Source: Flexifilum sp963727545 (lineage in GTDB: Bacteria; Chloroflexota; Anaerolineae; Aggregatilineales; Phototrophicaceae). Taken from it: a stretch of 64,000 nt of DNA. The position numbers and the translations under genes are program-made. The notes under the pieces were generated by a model. The model saw nothing but the letters and a program-made list of their open reading frames with translations. It was not told the DNA's origin and made no database searches. The DNA lies in contig CAVSGS010000005.1 in assembly GCA_963727545.1 (NCBI GenBank), positions 603,169 through 667,168 on the forward strand, given 5' to 3'. This document shows, in pieces, positions 1-10,000 of the stretch; the stretch's first letter is position 1, and every line of letters begins with the position of its first letter.

Positions 1-2031
1 GCCATCTCGCGCGTGCGTCAGAACAAAAAATCGCTGGAAGTTTGGCGGCTGTTCCTCGACACCCAGCTTTCGCCTGCCCAAGTCATGGGGCAGACCCTCG
101 CCATGGAAGCGCAGCAGCTTGGTCAAGTCGCCCAAGCGGGTGGTTTCCGAACGCAAGACCTCTACGCGCAGTGGGCGAATACCAGCAATCCCGGATTTCG
201 CTATCTATATCAGGAACAAATTCATGGACGCGCGCGCGCCTGTACTGGCTGTCATATCGCCAACTTAGCGTGGGGGCTAGAACGGCAAAACACGCGCGAT
301 TGGCTCACGCCAACGCAGCAGTTGACGCTGTTTTCATGGGATTTCCCCGCCACCCGCACCCCACAGCCCAGCGGTCAAGCCGCTCGGGCGACAGCCCCGA
401 CCGCGCTTCCGACGACCACGCCGCGCCCGGCAACGCCATCGACTGCCCCCGCAGCCCAGACAGCTCAAGCTGATCCTCGCACCGCAGCGCTGCGCCAAGC
501 GATCGAACGCATTCACCCGTTCCTGCAACAGCTTGCTTACCGGTATCAAGTTCTGCCCAACGACGTGATAAATCGTGATCTGTCGCCGACGGATCTCGTG
601 AGCCTGATCCACCGGAGCATTCAAGAGCGGCAGGACGGTTATGATGCCTTTATCCAGCACATCCAATCCGGCGACGTGAATCTGCTGGTGCTGGAGCAAA
701 TCGTAAATGCGCTTCTCCCCGCCGCTCCAGCGCCGGTTCGCCACGCGATTGAAGCAAAACTGGCACACGAGCGCCGGATGAAAGCGATTGCCGATGCGAT
801 CTTCTCGGTCGCCAAAGCCGCGCTGCTGCTGCTGATCATCTTCCCACCGACGTCCGCCCTTGGGATTGGCATCGCCGTCGCGGGCGGCGGTCTCGTCGCC
901 ATGGGTGGCGCGCTGCACTACGAGGAAGGCTCCATGCTCTCGCTCACGCGCGGCTTGGACGACGTGGTCGCCCCGGCTGAGCAAAATCGCGCGGTCGGGT
1001 TGATGATGAGCGGTGCGATGGACATGGTCAGCGGTGCGCTGACTTTCGCGGGCGGCATTTCCGCTTGGTCGTCCCGCTTGAGCGCCGCTTCATCGACGGA
1101 ACTGTCATTGGCAACGCGGAGTGCCGAGGGTCTGGCGGCGGGGTCGATGGCGGGAAAAACCATCACGCGCGGACCGTATACGGTAACCTTCTCAGCCGAC
1201 GGAATGACCGCTGTCGCCACCAGTTCGCTCGATCGCACGCTCGTGATGTTCATCAATCAAGAAGGCATTCAGGCGTTCCGAATGACCGGGAACGGCTTGC
1301 AGATGATCGGGACGCGCACGTGGGCGGAAATGGGCGGTGGTTTTTCCTCAGCCGCCTCAGCACCGGCTCAATCAACCGCGTTAGCCCGAACCGGATCAAG
1401 CGCACTCGTCCCAACTGGCGGCAGTTCCACCAGTCTGGGTTTCCCGGCTGCCGAGCCGATGCCCTTTCCGGTCATGGGTCCACGCAGCTTAGCGCCCGCC
1501 GCTGATCAGCCCTTTGGATTGCTGTCGGCGGGACGCCAGCCCTTCGGCTACTTCCCCAGAACGCCGAGTCCGCTGCTGCTCGGTACCGGCAATCCGACGA
1601 CCCTCTCATGGCAGCAGGTGCGCAACTTACGCGGACCGGAACGGTGGCAGGCTGCCGAAAATTACATCACCGAGCTATATGGGGGGCAAGGACAGGTGCA
1701 TCGCCCGATCACCCCCAGCCCGCAGGCAGCACCATTCCCGGTCGAAACTCCCGGCGGGCGCTTCACCGATACGACTGCCGCTGGAGGAGCCGGGCAGACG
1801 CTCGGCATTGAAGTGAAAACTTACCTTCGCTGGCGCACCGTCGGCGGCGCTGCGCGCGAGCAAACGGTGCCCTTGACCGACAAAATCCGCGAGCAAGTCG
1901 CCAAAGACGTGGCACTGCGCGCCGCCGACCGCACGTTTGATCCGCGCTGGATTTTCACGGATGCGCCGCCATCGCCTCAACTGGCAAATTACTTGCGCAG
2001 CGCAAGGATTACCTTTATCATCATGCACTAG
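1..2031 (+). CDS. Large toxin-like protein, 5' end missing; predicted nuclease-like C-terminus
   Basis: The reading frame is open from base 1, so the true start lies outside the window; an internal GTG at 13 is available but is not a convincing start. The visible 670 or so residues show an N-terminal region with a CTGC pair, a Pro/Ala/Thr-rich linker, a helical segment, then a strongly hydrophobic stretch (about residues 255-330) ending in Gly/Ala-rich sequence. The last 130 residues contain ELYGGQ, a GRFTD segment and GIEVKTY followed by a helix rich in K/R and D, which resembles a PD-(D/E)xK nuclease fold. Membrane segment, linker and C-terminal nuclease-like domain fit a polymorphic or contractile-injection-system toxin. 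That function is inference; no delivery marker is visible. The small gene 50 bp downstream is the obvious immunity candidate. Confidence 0.55.
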   Translation, partial: AISRVRQNKKSLEVWRLFLDTQLSPAQVMGQTLAMEAQQLGQVAQAGGFRTQDLYAQWANTSNPGFRYLYQEQIHGRARACTGCHIANLAWGLERQNTRDWLTPTQQLTLFSWDFPATRTPQPSGQAARATAPTALPTTTPRPATPSTAPAAQTAQADPRTAALRQAIERIHPFLQQLAYRYQVLPNDVINRDLSPTDLVSLIHRSIQERQDGYDAFIQHIQSGDVNLLVLEQIVNALLPAAPAPVRHAIEAKLAHERRMKAIADAIFSVAKAALLLLIIFPPTSALGIGIAVAGGGLVAMGGALHYEEGSMLSLTRGLDDVVAPAEQNRAVGLMMSGAMDMVSGALTFAGGISAWSSRLSAASSTELSLATRSAEGLAAGSMAGKTITRGPYTVTFSADGMTAVATSSLDRTLVMFINQEGIQAFRMTGNGLQMIGTRTWAEMGGGFSSAASAPAQSTALARTGSSALVPTGGSSTSLGFPAAEPMPFPVMGPRSLAPAADQPFGLLSAGRQPFGYFPRTPSPLLLGTGNPTTLSWQQVRNLRGPERWQAAENYITELYGGQGQVHRPITPSPQAAPFPVETPGGRFTDTTAAGGAGQTLGIEVKTYLRWRTVGGAAREQTVPLTDKIREQVAKDVALRAADRTFDPRWIFTDAPPSPQLANYLRSARITFIIMH

Positions 2032-2081
2032 CGACAATGTCATTTTAGCTTACACGCAACCAGACCTGACTGAGAGCGGAA

Positions 2082-2567
2082 ATGCCTGACCTGACTCCTG
2101 AGCAAATTGCTATCCGGGATCGCCGCCGAAATCAATATCCCGACTTTGTCGAACAGAGTTATCCGGCGCTGGTCGAGTTCGCGCAAACACTGGGACTGGC
2201 GCAGCCGGAAGCGATTACAACTCAGCCCGCTGCCTTTTTAGCAGCCCTCAGCGCCTTTTTTCAGCACGAAGATTTTAGCGACCTCGCCGCCGAGGAGCGT
2301 AATTGGCTGCACGCCATGCTGACTTACTACGTCGGGCAGTACCTCATTCAGCGCTACGGCACCTTGTGGCAGCTTGACGAAAACCCCGACTCTAAGTTTT
2401 TCCTGCGCTACGTGATCACCTACTTCAAGGGCGGCTACAACCCCAACTTGAAGGTCGATCCGGCGAGCATCGTTGAGGAATATCTCAACCAACCGCCGGA
2501 ACGCGATCTGGCTGCCCTGATCGGCGAAGTCGAGGGCGAAATCGAGCAGGCGCGTTCAGCGCCGTGA
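2082..2567 (+). CDS. Small acidic protein, candidate immunity partner of the upstream toxin-like gene
   Basis: Encodes 161 residues beginning at an ATG preceded by a GAGAGCGGA stretch, 50 bp after the upstream stop. It is acidic (many D/E), cytoplasmic-looking, with no signal peptide or membrane helix, and predicted mostly helical with aromatic patches around residues 60-125. I do not recognise the family. Small size, acidity and position immediately behind a gene with a nuclease-like C-terminus are the usual signs of an immunity protein, but this is inference from context. No other partner gene is visible before the sulfatase. Confidence 0.5.
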   Translation: MPDLTPEQIAIRDRRRNQYPDFVEQSYPALVEFAQTLGLAQPEAITTQPAAFLAALSAFFQHEDFSDLAAEERNWLHAMLTYYVGQYLIQRYGTLWQLDENPDSKFFLRYVITYFKGGYNPNLKVDPASIVEEYLNQPPERDLAALIGEVEGEIEQARSAP

Positions 2568-2767
2568 CGTGAAAGTTCCGCCCCAGCCGACCGTTAATCG
2601 CCTCCGCCAGCACTCCCCCTCGCTGATGACCATCTGCGACCATTAACTCGGCAAAATCCTCGCCGCGATGGATACTTACCATGCGGGGCATGGGCGTTTG
2701 CTGCCACGGGCACAGCGACGACGCGTGTCGTAAGACGACAAGATCCAAGCAAAAGAAAGCGAAAACG

Positions 2768-4252
2768 ATGAAAGCAATTATGGTCATGTTCGATTCGCTG
2801 AACCGGCATCTGCTGCCGCCCTACGGCTGCGACTGGGTCCACGCGCCGAACTTCGAACGGCTGGCAAAACGAACGGTCACGTTCGACAAGTTCCACATCG
2901 GCAGTATGCCCTGTATGCCCGCCCGCCGCGAACTGCACACCGGACGCTATAACTTCCTGCATCGCAGTTGGGGACCGCTCGAACCGTTCGACGACTCGAT
3001 GCCGCAAATTCTGGCGCAGCACGGCGTCTACACGCATCTCGTCACCGATCACTTCCATTATTTCGAGGATGGCGGCGCGACCTATCACAACCGCTACAGC
3101 TCGTGGGAAGGGAATCGCGGGCAAGAAGGCGATTTCTGGAAGGGACAGGTTAAGCCGCTGGTGGATATCCCGCCGGTGACGCGGGTGCTGCCGGATCACT
3201 CGACGCGGGTTTGGAATCAGGATTTCATCAACCGCAGCTATCTGCCCACGCCGGACGATCAGCCCCAGCGCCGAACCTTCGAGCAGGGGTTAGAGTTCAT
3301 CCACACCAACGCACAAGCCGATAACTGGTTCTTGCAGATCGAGACCTTCGACCCGCACGAGCCGTTTTTCACGCATCAGCAGTACAAAGACCTCTACCCG
3401 CACGAATACACCGGCACCACCTTCGACTGGCCCTCGTATGGTCCCGTCACCGAGCCGCCGGAAGCAGTCGAGCACATGCGCAAGGAATACGCCGCGCTGG
3501 TCAGCATGTGTGACGAGTCGCTCGGTAAAGTCCTCGACGCCTTCGACGAACTCGATCTGTGGCAGGACACTATGCTGATCGTCAACACCGATCACGGCTT
3601 TCTACTGGGTGAGCATGACTGGTGGGCGAAAAATCGCACGCCTTGGTACAACGAACTGGCGAATATCCCGCTGTTCATCTGGGATCCGCGCTGCGGATGC
3701 CGGGATGAACGGCGGCAAAGCCTCGTCCAGATGATCGACATGCCGGCAACGCTGCTGGAATACTTCGGCATCGAGCGCCCGCGTGACATGCAGGGCGTCT
3801 CGCTGCGCGAGACCCTCGCCAGCGACCAGCCCGTCCGCGAGTACGCATTGTTCGGTTTCATGGGGGCGCACGTCAGCGTCACCGACGGACGCTACGTTTA
3901 CATGCGCGCGCCCGCGCCGGGGGCGAACGAGCCGCTGTTCGAATACACGCTGATGCCGGTTCACATGCGCGGGCGGTTCTCCATCGACGAACTCAAGGGA
4001 CTCGAACTCGCCGAGCCGTTCTCGTTTACCAAAGGCGTCAAACTGCTGAAGATTCCGGCGCGGGCGGGCAGCGATTTCCACGACTTCCGCACGCTCTTGT
4101 TCGACCTCGAAACCGATCCCCAGCAGTTAAATCCGCTCGACGCGCCGGAGATCGAAGCGACCATGATCCGGGCGTTGATCGAGCTGATGCAGGCGAACGA
4201 CGCCCCGCCGGAGCAGTACGAACGCCTCGGCTTGCAAGCGTGGCTGGTGTAG
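2768..4252 (+). CDS. Sulfatase (type I, formylglycine-dependent)
   Basis: A 494-residue type I sulfatase. Family members hydrolyse sulfate esters using a formylglycine made from the Cys or Ser of a C/S-x-P-x-R motif. Here it is Cys49-Met-Pro-Ala-Arg53, followed by the usual helix ending HTGR. The N-terminal metal-binding segment reads VMFDS, and later NTDHG and GEHDWW match the C-terminal metal/substrate motifs. I chose the ATG at 2768 rather than an upstream ATG at 2681, because alignable sequence begins at MKAIMVMFD. No signal peptide is seen, so it may act in the cytoplasm. Substrate is unknown; no sulfatase-maturing enzyme or sugar transporter is adjacent. A strong hairpin follows at 4291. 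Confidence 0.85.
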   Translation: MKAIMVMFDSLNRHLLPPYGCDWVHAPNFERLAKRTVTFDKFHIGSMPCMPARRELHTGRYNFLHRSWGPLEPFDDSMPQILAQHGVYTHLVTDHFHYFEDGGATYHNRYSSWEGNRGQEGDFWKGQVKPLVDIPPVTRVLPDHSTRVWNQDFINRSYLPTPDDQPQRRTFEQGLEFIHTNAQADNWFLQIETFDPHEPFFTHQQYKDLYPHEYTGTTFDWPSYGPVTEPPEAVEHMRKEYAALVSMCDESLGKVLDAFDELDLWQDTMLIVNTDHGFLLGEHDWWAKNRTPWYNELANIPLFIWDPRCGCRDERRQSLVQMIDMPATLLEYFGIERPRDMQGVSLRETLASDQPVREYALFGFMGAHVSVTDGRYVYMRAPAPGANEPLFEYTLMPVHMRGRFSIDELKGLELAEPFSFTKGVKLLKIPARAGSDFHDFRTLLFDLETDPQQLNPLDAPEIEATMIRALIELMQANDAPPEQYERLGLQAWLV

Positions 4253-4290
4253 GATCCGATAAGTAGGCAGCGCCAAAGCGATGATGTAAA

Positions 4291-4323
4291 AGCAGCGCTC
4301 CTGAACGATTCAGGAGCGCTGCT
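4291..4323. terminator. Shared terminator between convergent sulfatase and ArsR A genes
   Basis: Perfect 15-bp inverted repeat (AGCAGCGCTCCTGAA, loop CGA, complement) between two convergent genes. On the minus strand it is followed by TTTTACATC, so it most clearly ends the ArsR gene; it can also stop the sulfatase transcript. Confidence 0.75.
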
Positions 4324-4355
4324 GGTGTTCGCGCTGTGGTGATACGAGCGGTAGT

Positions 4356-4742
4356 CTAGGCGTCGTCTGCTTGTGTGTACTGAGCGTCGAGCGCGGTGAA
4401 ATCGACCAAATGCGCTTCGACTTGTGCCCGGTCGCGCACCATTTCGCAGAGCAGATCAAGCGCCTCAATCACGCGATGATCAGTCAGCGAATAATAGACC
4501 GACGTACCCGCTCGATTAGTCTGCACGAGCGAGCGCTCACGCAGGATAGCGAGGTGGCGCGAGACCGTCGGCGGTGGCATTTCGAGTTCAGCCGCCAATT
4601 CGCCGACTTTGAGCGGTTTCGCCGCGAGGACGTAAAGCATCATCAGTCGTTTTGGATCGCCCAGCCCGCTGACGACGCGGCGGTGGAGCATGTCAATTTC
4701 TTCGATAAAGTGTGAGTCCAAGGTATCATTTTCTCGTTTCAT
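4356..4742 (-). CDS. ArsR/SmtB-family winged-helix repressor (paralogue A)
   Basis: A small DNA-binding protein (up to 128 residues) with the ArsR winged helix: a GDPKRLMMLYVL helix, the recognition region PPPTVSRHLAILRERSLV and the wing YYSLTDH. It is a close paralogue of the regulators at 58867 and 53099. None carries the CadC/ArsR ELCVCDL metal site or the Cys of the SqrR helix (the position reads RLMMLYVL), so the signal is unknown. The ATG at 4742 lies within a 24-bp palindrome-like site (4737-4760). A TTG at 4721 gives LDSHFIEEIDML, which aligns with the starts of both paralogues and may be the real start. Probably autorepressed. Confidence 0.85.
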   Translation of the reverse strand: MKRENDTLDSHFIEEIDMLHRRVVSGLGDPKRLMMLYVLAAKPLKVGELAAELEMPPPTVSRHLAILRERSLVQTNRAGTSVYYSLTDHRVIEALDLLCEMVRDRAQVEAHLVDFTALDAQYTQADDA

Positions 4743-4760
4743 TCGACTTACGGCATAACC
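4737..4760 (-). promoter_or_regulatory. Degenerate ArsR-type operator in front of regulator A
   Basis: Plus strand TTTCATTC-N8-GCATAACC: the right half matches the GCTTATGC half-site at 52866 and the left half keeps ATTC. It has the same 24-bp size and N8 spacer as the operators of the two paralogues, but is the weakest of the four. It supports a start at 4721. Confidence 0.4.
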
Positions 4761-4918
4761 ACGCCGCGCGACTGATCGGCACCGCCAAATTACGATGTGT
4801 TCCTATACTCTGAGCTTCTCCAAGACGGGGCGCAGCTGCTGCTGTGCAGCACGACAATCGCTGCGTTTGCGGGTAGAAGCGCCGGTAGGCGAATGCCTAC
4901 CCTCGCGCTCGTCCGGTT

Positions 4919-5338
4919 TTACAGCCCTTTCAGAAGTCGGCGCAGTTCGCGCGCATGTCCGGCTTCGTCAGCCGCCATCTCTTCGAGCTTGATGTTGAGT
5001 TCGACCAAGCCCAATTCCTCGGCAAGCGCCGCCCGTGCCCGGTAGTTCTCGACATCCTGTTTTTCCAGCTCAAGGTCGAGTTCGAGCATCGCCTTGAGAC
5101 CTTCAGGCTTGGCGAACACCTTAGGGGTGGTGATCGGCTCGCCGCCCAGATCAAAGATGACGTCCATCAAGAATGCCGCATGACCCAACTCGTCGGCGAT
5201 CTCAACTTTCAATAATTCCCGGAGTTCAACGCCGACAAACCCAACCGCCTTGCTCGACTGGTAGGTATAGCGGATCACCGTTCCGAGTTCAGCAGCGAGA
5301 TCTTCATTCAGTCCTTGAATAAAAGCTTCCATCGACAT
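4919..5338 (-). CDS. Ferritin-like di-iron protein
   Basis: A 139-residue four-helix protein of the ferritin-like/bacterioferritin-type family. Metal-ligand motifs are visible in order: Glu17 in AAELG, the ExxH-type ELGH of helix 2, a Glu-rich third helix (VENYRARAALAEE) and EAGH in helix 4. Such proteins bind two irons and act in iron storage, peroxide detoxification or rubrerythrin-like chemistry; which applies here is not clear. The start at 5338 is supported by AAGGAG six bases upstream; the frame runs further upstream but without similarity to the fold. It is divergent from the XRE-cupin gene and shares its control region, so it may be that regulator's target. Confidence 0.75.
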   Translation of the reverse strand: MSMEAFIQGLNEDLAAELGTVIRYTYQSSKAVGFVGVELRELLKVEIADELGHAAFLMDVIFDLGGEPITTPKVFAKPEGLKAMLELDLELEKQDVENYRARAALAEELGLVELNIKLEEMAADEAGHARELRRLLKGL

Positions 5339-5446
5339 CAGCATCTCCTTGATCGATTGCCTTATAATTAGCTGAGTTAGCGCACCGAGGTACTTAACGA
5401 AGGTGCCAGCGACAACAGCGCGAATTCGTGATCGCATTACGACGAA

Positions 5447-5487
5447 TTGTACCATTATAGTGTACAAAATCAACTTTTTCGGTACAA
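5447..5487. promoter_or_regulatory. TTGTAC/GTACAA operator in the divergent control region
   Basis: TTGTAC-N9-GTACAA forms an inverted repeat at 5447-5467, and a second GTACAA starts at 5482, exactly 20 bp (two helical turns) after the first. The sites overlap possible -10 sequences facing both the ferritin-like and XRE genes. Likely bound by the XRE-cupin regulator at 5523. Confidence 0.55.
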
Positions 5488-5522
5488 TAGCCGACGATCT
5501 TCAAGTGGGCGGATGAATATCT

Positions 5523-6113
5523 ATGGCGGGACAAATCGAGCCAAATGTCGGGGCAAGGCTGCGAAGACTGCGATTACAGCATAAACTGTCGTTGCGCGAG
5601 CTAGCCGAGCAGTGTGGGCTGTCGTTCAACGCCATCAGCCGCATCGAGCGTGGCGAGAATTCGCCGACAGTCTCCACACTCCATCAGTTAGCCACCACTC
5701 TCAACGTACCCATCGCGGCTTTCTTTGAGGACGCGCAGGAGGAAGCCACGGTCTTTATTCAGCGGGATCGCCGTTTGCGCTCTAACGCGAATGGCATTCT
5801 GATGGAGAGTTTAGGGATCGGGCTGCGGGGTCAGCAGCTTGAGCCGTTTCTCGTCACGGTCGAGCAAGGTGCCGGTAATGCCGATGACCCGATCACGCAT
5901 GGGGGTGAAGAATTCGTTTACTGCCTAGAAGGCAAGATCAATTACTGGGTGAACGACGAACTGTACCAATTGGAAACTGGTGATAGCCTCCTGTTCCAAG
6001 CGATCCAGCCCCACTGTTTCCAGAACTCCGGTGATTGTCCTGCCCGCCTCATGTTCGTCTTTCAAGCCGCTGACGGTAAGCTGCTCGCGGGACAGCATCA
6101 CCTGCGCGCGTGA
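5523..6113 (+). CDS. XRE-family transcriptional regulator with C-terminal cupin sensor
   Basis: A 196-residue regulator. The N-terminal helix-turn-helix (about residues 9-62: LRRLRLQHKLSLRELAEQCG then NAISRIERGENSPT) binds DNA. A central linker leads to a cupin barrel (about residues 105-180) with HGGEEFVYCLEG and a later PHCFQN, which provide the usual His/Glu metal-ligand positions. This architecture is known from regulators of polyamine, amino-acid and redox metabolism (PuuR-like), where the cupin senses a small ligand. Its ligand here is unknown. The divergent position and the palindromic sites upstream suggest autoregulation and control of the ferritin-like gene. Confidence 0.85.
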   Translation: MAGQIEPNVGARLRRLRLQHKLSLRELAEQCGLSFNAISRIERGENSPTVSTLHQLATTLNVPIAAFFEDAQEEATVFIQRDRRLRSNANGILMESLGIGLRGQQLEPFLVTVEQGAGNADDPITHGGEEFVYCLEGKINYWVNDELYQLETGDSLLFQAIQPHCFQNSGDCPARLMFVFQAADGKLLAGQHHLRA

Positions 6114-6150
6114 TCGGCTTGAGGCGCGCAGCACCGCACGTTATTGAGGA

Positions 6151-7026
6151 ATGAGGATGTCTCTGGCAATTGCCTGTTCGTCAGGTGGGTATCGCATCGC
6201 CTTCATCCAAGGCGTATTGAGCAGCTTCGAGAACGCGAACATCAAAGCGGACGCCTACGCCGGAACATCTGGATCGGTCATTCCTGCGGCGCTAGCGGCG
6301 ATCGGTCAGCACGATCAGCACGGTCTCGCCTACCTCAAAGGTTTGCTAGAGTACAAAGCACTCGGCAAAGGTATGAGTGGGGTTTTTCAGGAGACGATTC
6401 GGGTTTGGGCACCGCTCATCCGCGAGCAAATTTGGCAGCCGGGCAGACCGCGGCTCGTCGTCCCGGTCAGCGCGGTTACAACGCCCGAAGCCGCCGAACA
6501 AACACAGGGCAAAGCTTTTCGCCGTTTGGGACGCCGCTTGCTGCTGGCAACCCACCAACATCCAAGCTGGGTGACAGCCCATCTACAGCCGGAATGCTTC
6601 GATACCTACGCCGCCGATCCGAATTTACGCCTCACACCGGATAACTTCGGCGAAGTTGCCTATGCTTCGTCGCGGATGCTGCACGCATGGGATGTTCCAG
6701 CGTGGATCGCGGGGCGTCCCTACGTCGATGCCTCATATACCTGTTCGTGTCCGGCGCTGGAACTGGCGGAAATGGGCTATGAGGAAGTCGTCGCTATCTC
6801 ACCCGAATGCGGCGTTTTCTATCACGATCTTGCTGGTGCTGAGGAAATCCCACCCGTCTGGCAGGAGACGCAGATCCACCAGATTCAGCCAGACATCGAT
6901 CTAAAAACTCTGGGCGTCGAGTACACGCAAGCGACCGAAACCGGGGTGCTCGCCGCGTATCGGCTTGGCGAGGAAAAGGGGTGCGAATTTCTGCTCGGCT
7001 GGAGCCAACGCCCACACCAAAACTGA
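6151..7026 (+). CDS. Patatin-like phospholipase
   Basis: A 291-residue lipid acyl hydrolase of the patatin family. The oxyanion-hole segment SSGGYRIAFIQGVL is at residues 10-23, the nucleophile Ser40 sits in G-T-S-G-S, and the partner Asp193 lies in YVDASY, in place of the common DGG. Such enzymes release fatty acids from phospholipids or other lipids with a Ser-Asp dyad. No signal peptide is evident, so it is probably cytoplasmic or membrane-peripheral. It starts 37 bp after the XRE-cupin gene on the same strand, so the two may be cotranscribed. ATG 6157 is an alternative start. The substrate cannot be told from sequence. Confidence 0.8.
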   Translation: MRMSLAIACSSGGYRIAFIQGVLSSFENANIKADAYAGTSGSVIPAALAAIGQHDQHGLAYLKGLLEYKALGKGMSGVFQETIRVWAPLIREQIWQPGRPRLVVPVSAVTTPEAAEQTQGKAFRRLGRRLLLATHQHPSWVTAHLQPECFDTYAADPNLRLTPDNFGEVAYASSRMLHAWDVPAWIAGRPYVDASYTCSCPALELAEMGYEEVVAISPECGVFYHDLAGAEEIPPVWQETQIHQIQPDIDLKTLGVEYTQATETGVLAAYRLGEEKGCEFLLGWSQRPHQN

Positions 7027-7047
7027 GAAACCGGGGGTCGGTTTCTC
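7025..7047 (-). terminator. Terminator of the multi-domain regulator (minus strand)
   Basis: GAGAAACCG-N5-CGGTTTCTC, a perfect 9-bp stem, lies 3' of the regulator gene. It is followed on the minus strand by AGTTTTGG and overlaps the end of the convergent patatin gene. Confidence 0.55.
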
Positions 7048-7057
7048 GGCTTACCGG

Positions 7058-10000
7058 CTAATCGGGCTGAAAGACATAGCCGATCCGCGCCTGATTTTGA
7101 ATGTAGGCGGTCGGCTCCAATTTCTTGCGCAGCCGCGAAATATGCACCCACAGATATTGCGTCTCAGTCAGATATTCAGGTCCCCAAACCCGTTCCAACA
7201 ACGTTTGGTGGACGACCACCTGCCCCTTGTTCTTGACGAGCACGTTGAGTAAATCGTACTCAATCCGCGTGAGCACAATCGGCTTGCGGTTCACGTAGAC
7301 TTGGCGACGAGCGAAATCGATCCGCAGGTCTCCGAAATCGAGCGGCGCTTCGGTGCGATCCGCCAGATGCTTGCGCCGGAACAGCAGCTTGATGCGCGCG
7401 AGCAGCTCCGCATCCGAGATCGGCGCGACGACGTAGTCTTCAGCCCCGGCATTGAGCGCATCAACGCGCTGACTATCGGTGGCTTTGTCGGCGATGACGA
7501 CGATCGGCGTCTCATCCACCCGGCGCATTCGCGGAATCAGCGTCAAGCTATCGGCTTCTGATAGCGCACCATCGATCACAATCAGATCAAGGTGGACCAG
7601 TTTCGCTTCATCGAGGGCATCCAGCGGCGAGGTCGGCATAATCAACTCGTAACCTTCGCGCTCAAGCAGTCGAGCAAGGTTCTCCGTGATACTCGACTCC
7701 CCCGCGATCAGCATAACTGTGTCCGGCTCGCGTACCGGCGCGCCAGCGCTCCGATCAGCTTCTAGAGCAGCGGGTTCTTTGACCCGGGTGAGGAGTCCGC
7801 TTTCCGCTTCGGTTGGCAGCGGGAAGGCGACCGTTAAGCGCTGCGTTTTCCCGGCGACCATCACGTTACGGATGCGACATTGGAACAGTTGGATGAGCAA
7901 ATAGAAGGGATGCACGTCCTTCGACAAATCCACCGGACCATCATGCGCCACCACGTCGAACGGTGACAAATCGCCGAGGTGACGTCCGACGGTCAGCGGT
8001 TGTTCGATGGCGAGTTGAAGCGCATCGCCGACTTCTTCCAGACTCACCGAAATCGAGCCGCCCGGCTGACAGCGCGCGAGCGAGTCCTCGAACAGCCGGA
8101 TCATAGCGCGGCGTGCGATCTGCGGATCGAGTTCGATTTCGTACTGCCCCGGCTTACAGTTATAGTGAATCGGCGGGGTGCTGTTGGCAAATTCATCACT
8201 GATGAGACTGCAAATCACCTCATTGAGATCGACTTGCTCGTACAGATAATCTTGATAGGTTGGGTTGATCGCCGAGTACTGAGCAACGTTCTGGACGAGT
8301 TGGCGCATCGCCATCACGCCATGCCGGACATCCGTCAAGCGAGCGAGACGCTGCGTATTTTGATCCTGATTGCCACTGTTGATGAGCAAATCGATGTTGT
8401 TGGCAAGTCCCGCGCCCGTCTCTATCAACGTGTTCACGAGGAATGAGACGGTATCCGTCGGAATAACGTCTTTTTCGACCGCGTCCATGATCTGAATGAA
8501 GCCGATCCAGCTTCGGTGCCATTTTGGATAGGCGTCGATGGCGATAAATTCGACGCGAACCGTTTGGTGCTTCCCGCTGGACAAAGCGAATTCCACGATC
8601 GGGTAATTGTCTTTCGGCTGACGCGAACTGCTGTTGATGCTGTCCACCGCGGCAAAGAGACTCTGCCGCGCCACCTCCGGATCCGCCGCCCGCGAAGACA
8701 GCCGGTCAAGCAGGACGAACGACTGTTTGTCCAGAATTTCCGACGGCTTGACGTCCATCAATTCCATCGCCTGCGGGTTGAAGAACGCAACTCGGTTCAG
8801 GTCGTCGACGAAGAAGATACCTTCACTGATGCTCCGCAGAATGACTTCCAGCCGAGCGCTCTTTTCCGCCATCGCATCAATCAGGGTGATGCGCTCTAGC
8901 GCCTGCCCGGCTGCCATTGCCAAGTTGCGCACAAGGGCGACGTCGTTTAGCCCGAATTGCTTGGCGGGTGCGATACTGATGACCATACCGCCGATCAAAC
9001 TGGCGGAGTCTTCCAATGGGAAGAAGATCAGCCGGCGCGAACCCAGCGCGCGAAACAGCGGACGCAAGGGGTTGGTCGGGCTAAGCTGCGTTTGACGGAT
9101 GATCCCGCCCTCAAGCTGGGTGGTATCGACCAAATCGTCAATGTTATTCTGCTTGAGCAGGTTGCTTAACGTATCGCGCGCACCGCTCAGTTCAGGACTC
9201 GAATATACCGTCGTTTCTTCGTGAGTCGCCCCCATCAGCCAGACCAAAGCGCGATCGACATTGGGGATTTCTTCGATCAGCCGGCACAGCGTCGCCGCGA
9301 TCTCCGAGCCGGTTGAAGCGTGAAACAAGGTCTGCCAAGCATTCAGCAGCGTCTTGTTCATTTGAACTTGGAAATTCTGCGCCTCTTGGAAGAATGCGTT
9401 TTGCAATGACCCGACGAGCTGGCTGGCGAGCGTCTCGAACACGCTGATGTCTTCAAGCTCAAACTGCTGTCCCGGATTGCCAAACAGCACCAGCGTCCCA
9501 ATCGAGTCCGCGTGTTGGCGCAGCGGAATCACCAGCACCGATCGCGCATCAGGCAGCAGCGGCAGCGGGCGATAATAGCGATCCGCTAAGACGTCCTGAA
9601 ACGCTTCGATCACGCCATTGAAAATCGGACGGACAAACGGATCGGTGACGGTCTGCTCCCGCATTTCACGCATGAAACGCGGTTTACCTCGCCCAGAGTA
9701 ATTGCTGACGTAAACTTGCGTGAACTCGTTGTCCGGGATAATGACGGCGCAACCGTATAAATTGAAGGTCGCGCAAATCAAACTGACGGTCTTCTCTATG
9801 AAGCCGTTGGGTTCCGTCTGGGTATTGAGTTGTTGAGTCAGGTGCATGATCTGATATAGCGCGACTTCGCGCCCATAATCGCGTCGGAGTCGCTGACCAC
9901 GCCGAATGTTGAGATTCAAGCGATTCTTGAGTTCAGCAAGCGAAATACCGCTGCTCAGAACGTCATCGGTACCCGCATCCATCAGGTTGGCATGATACGC

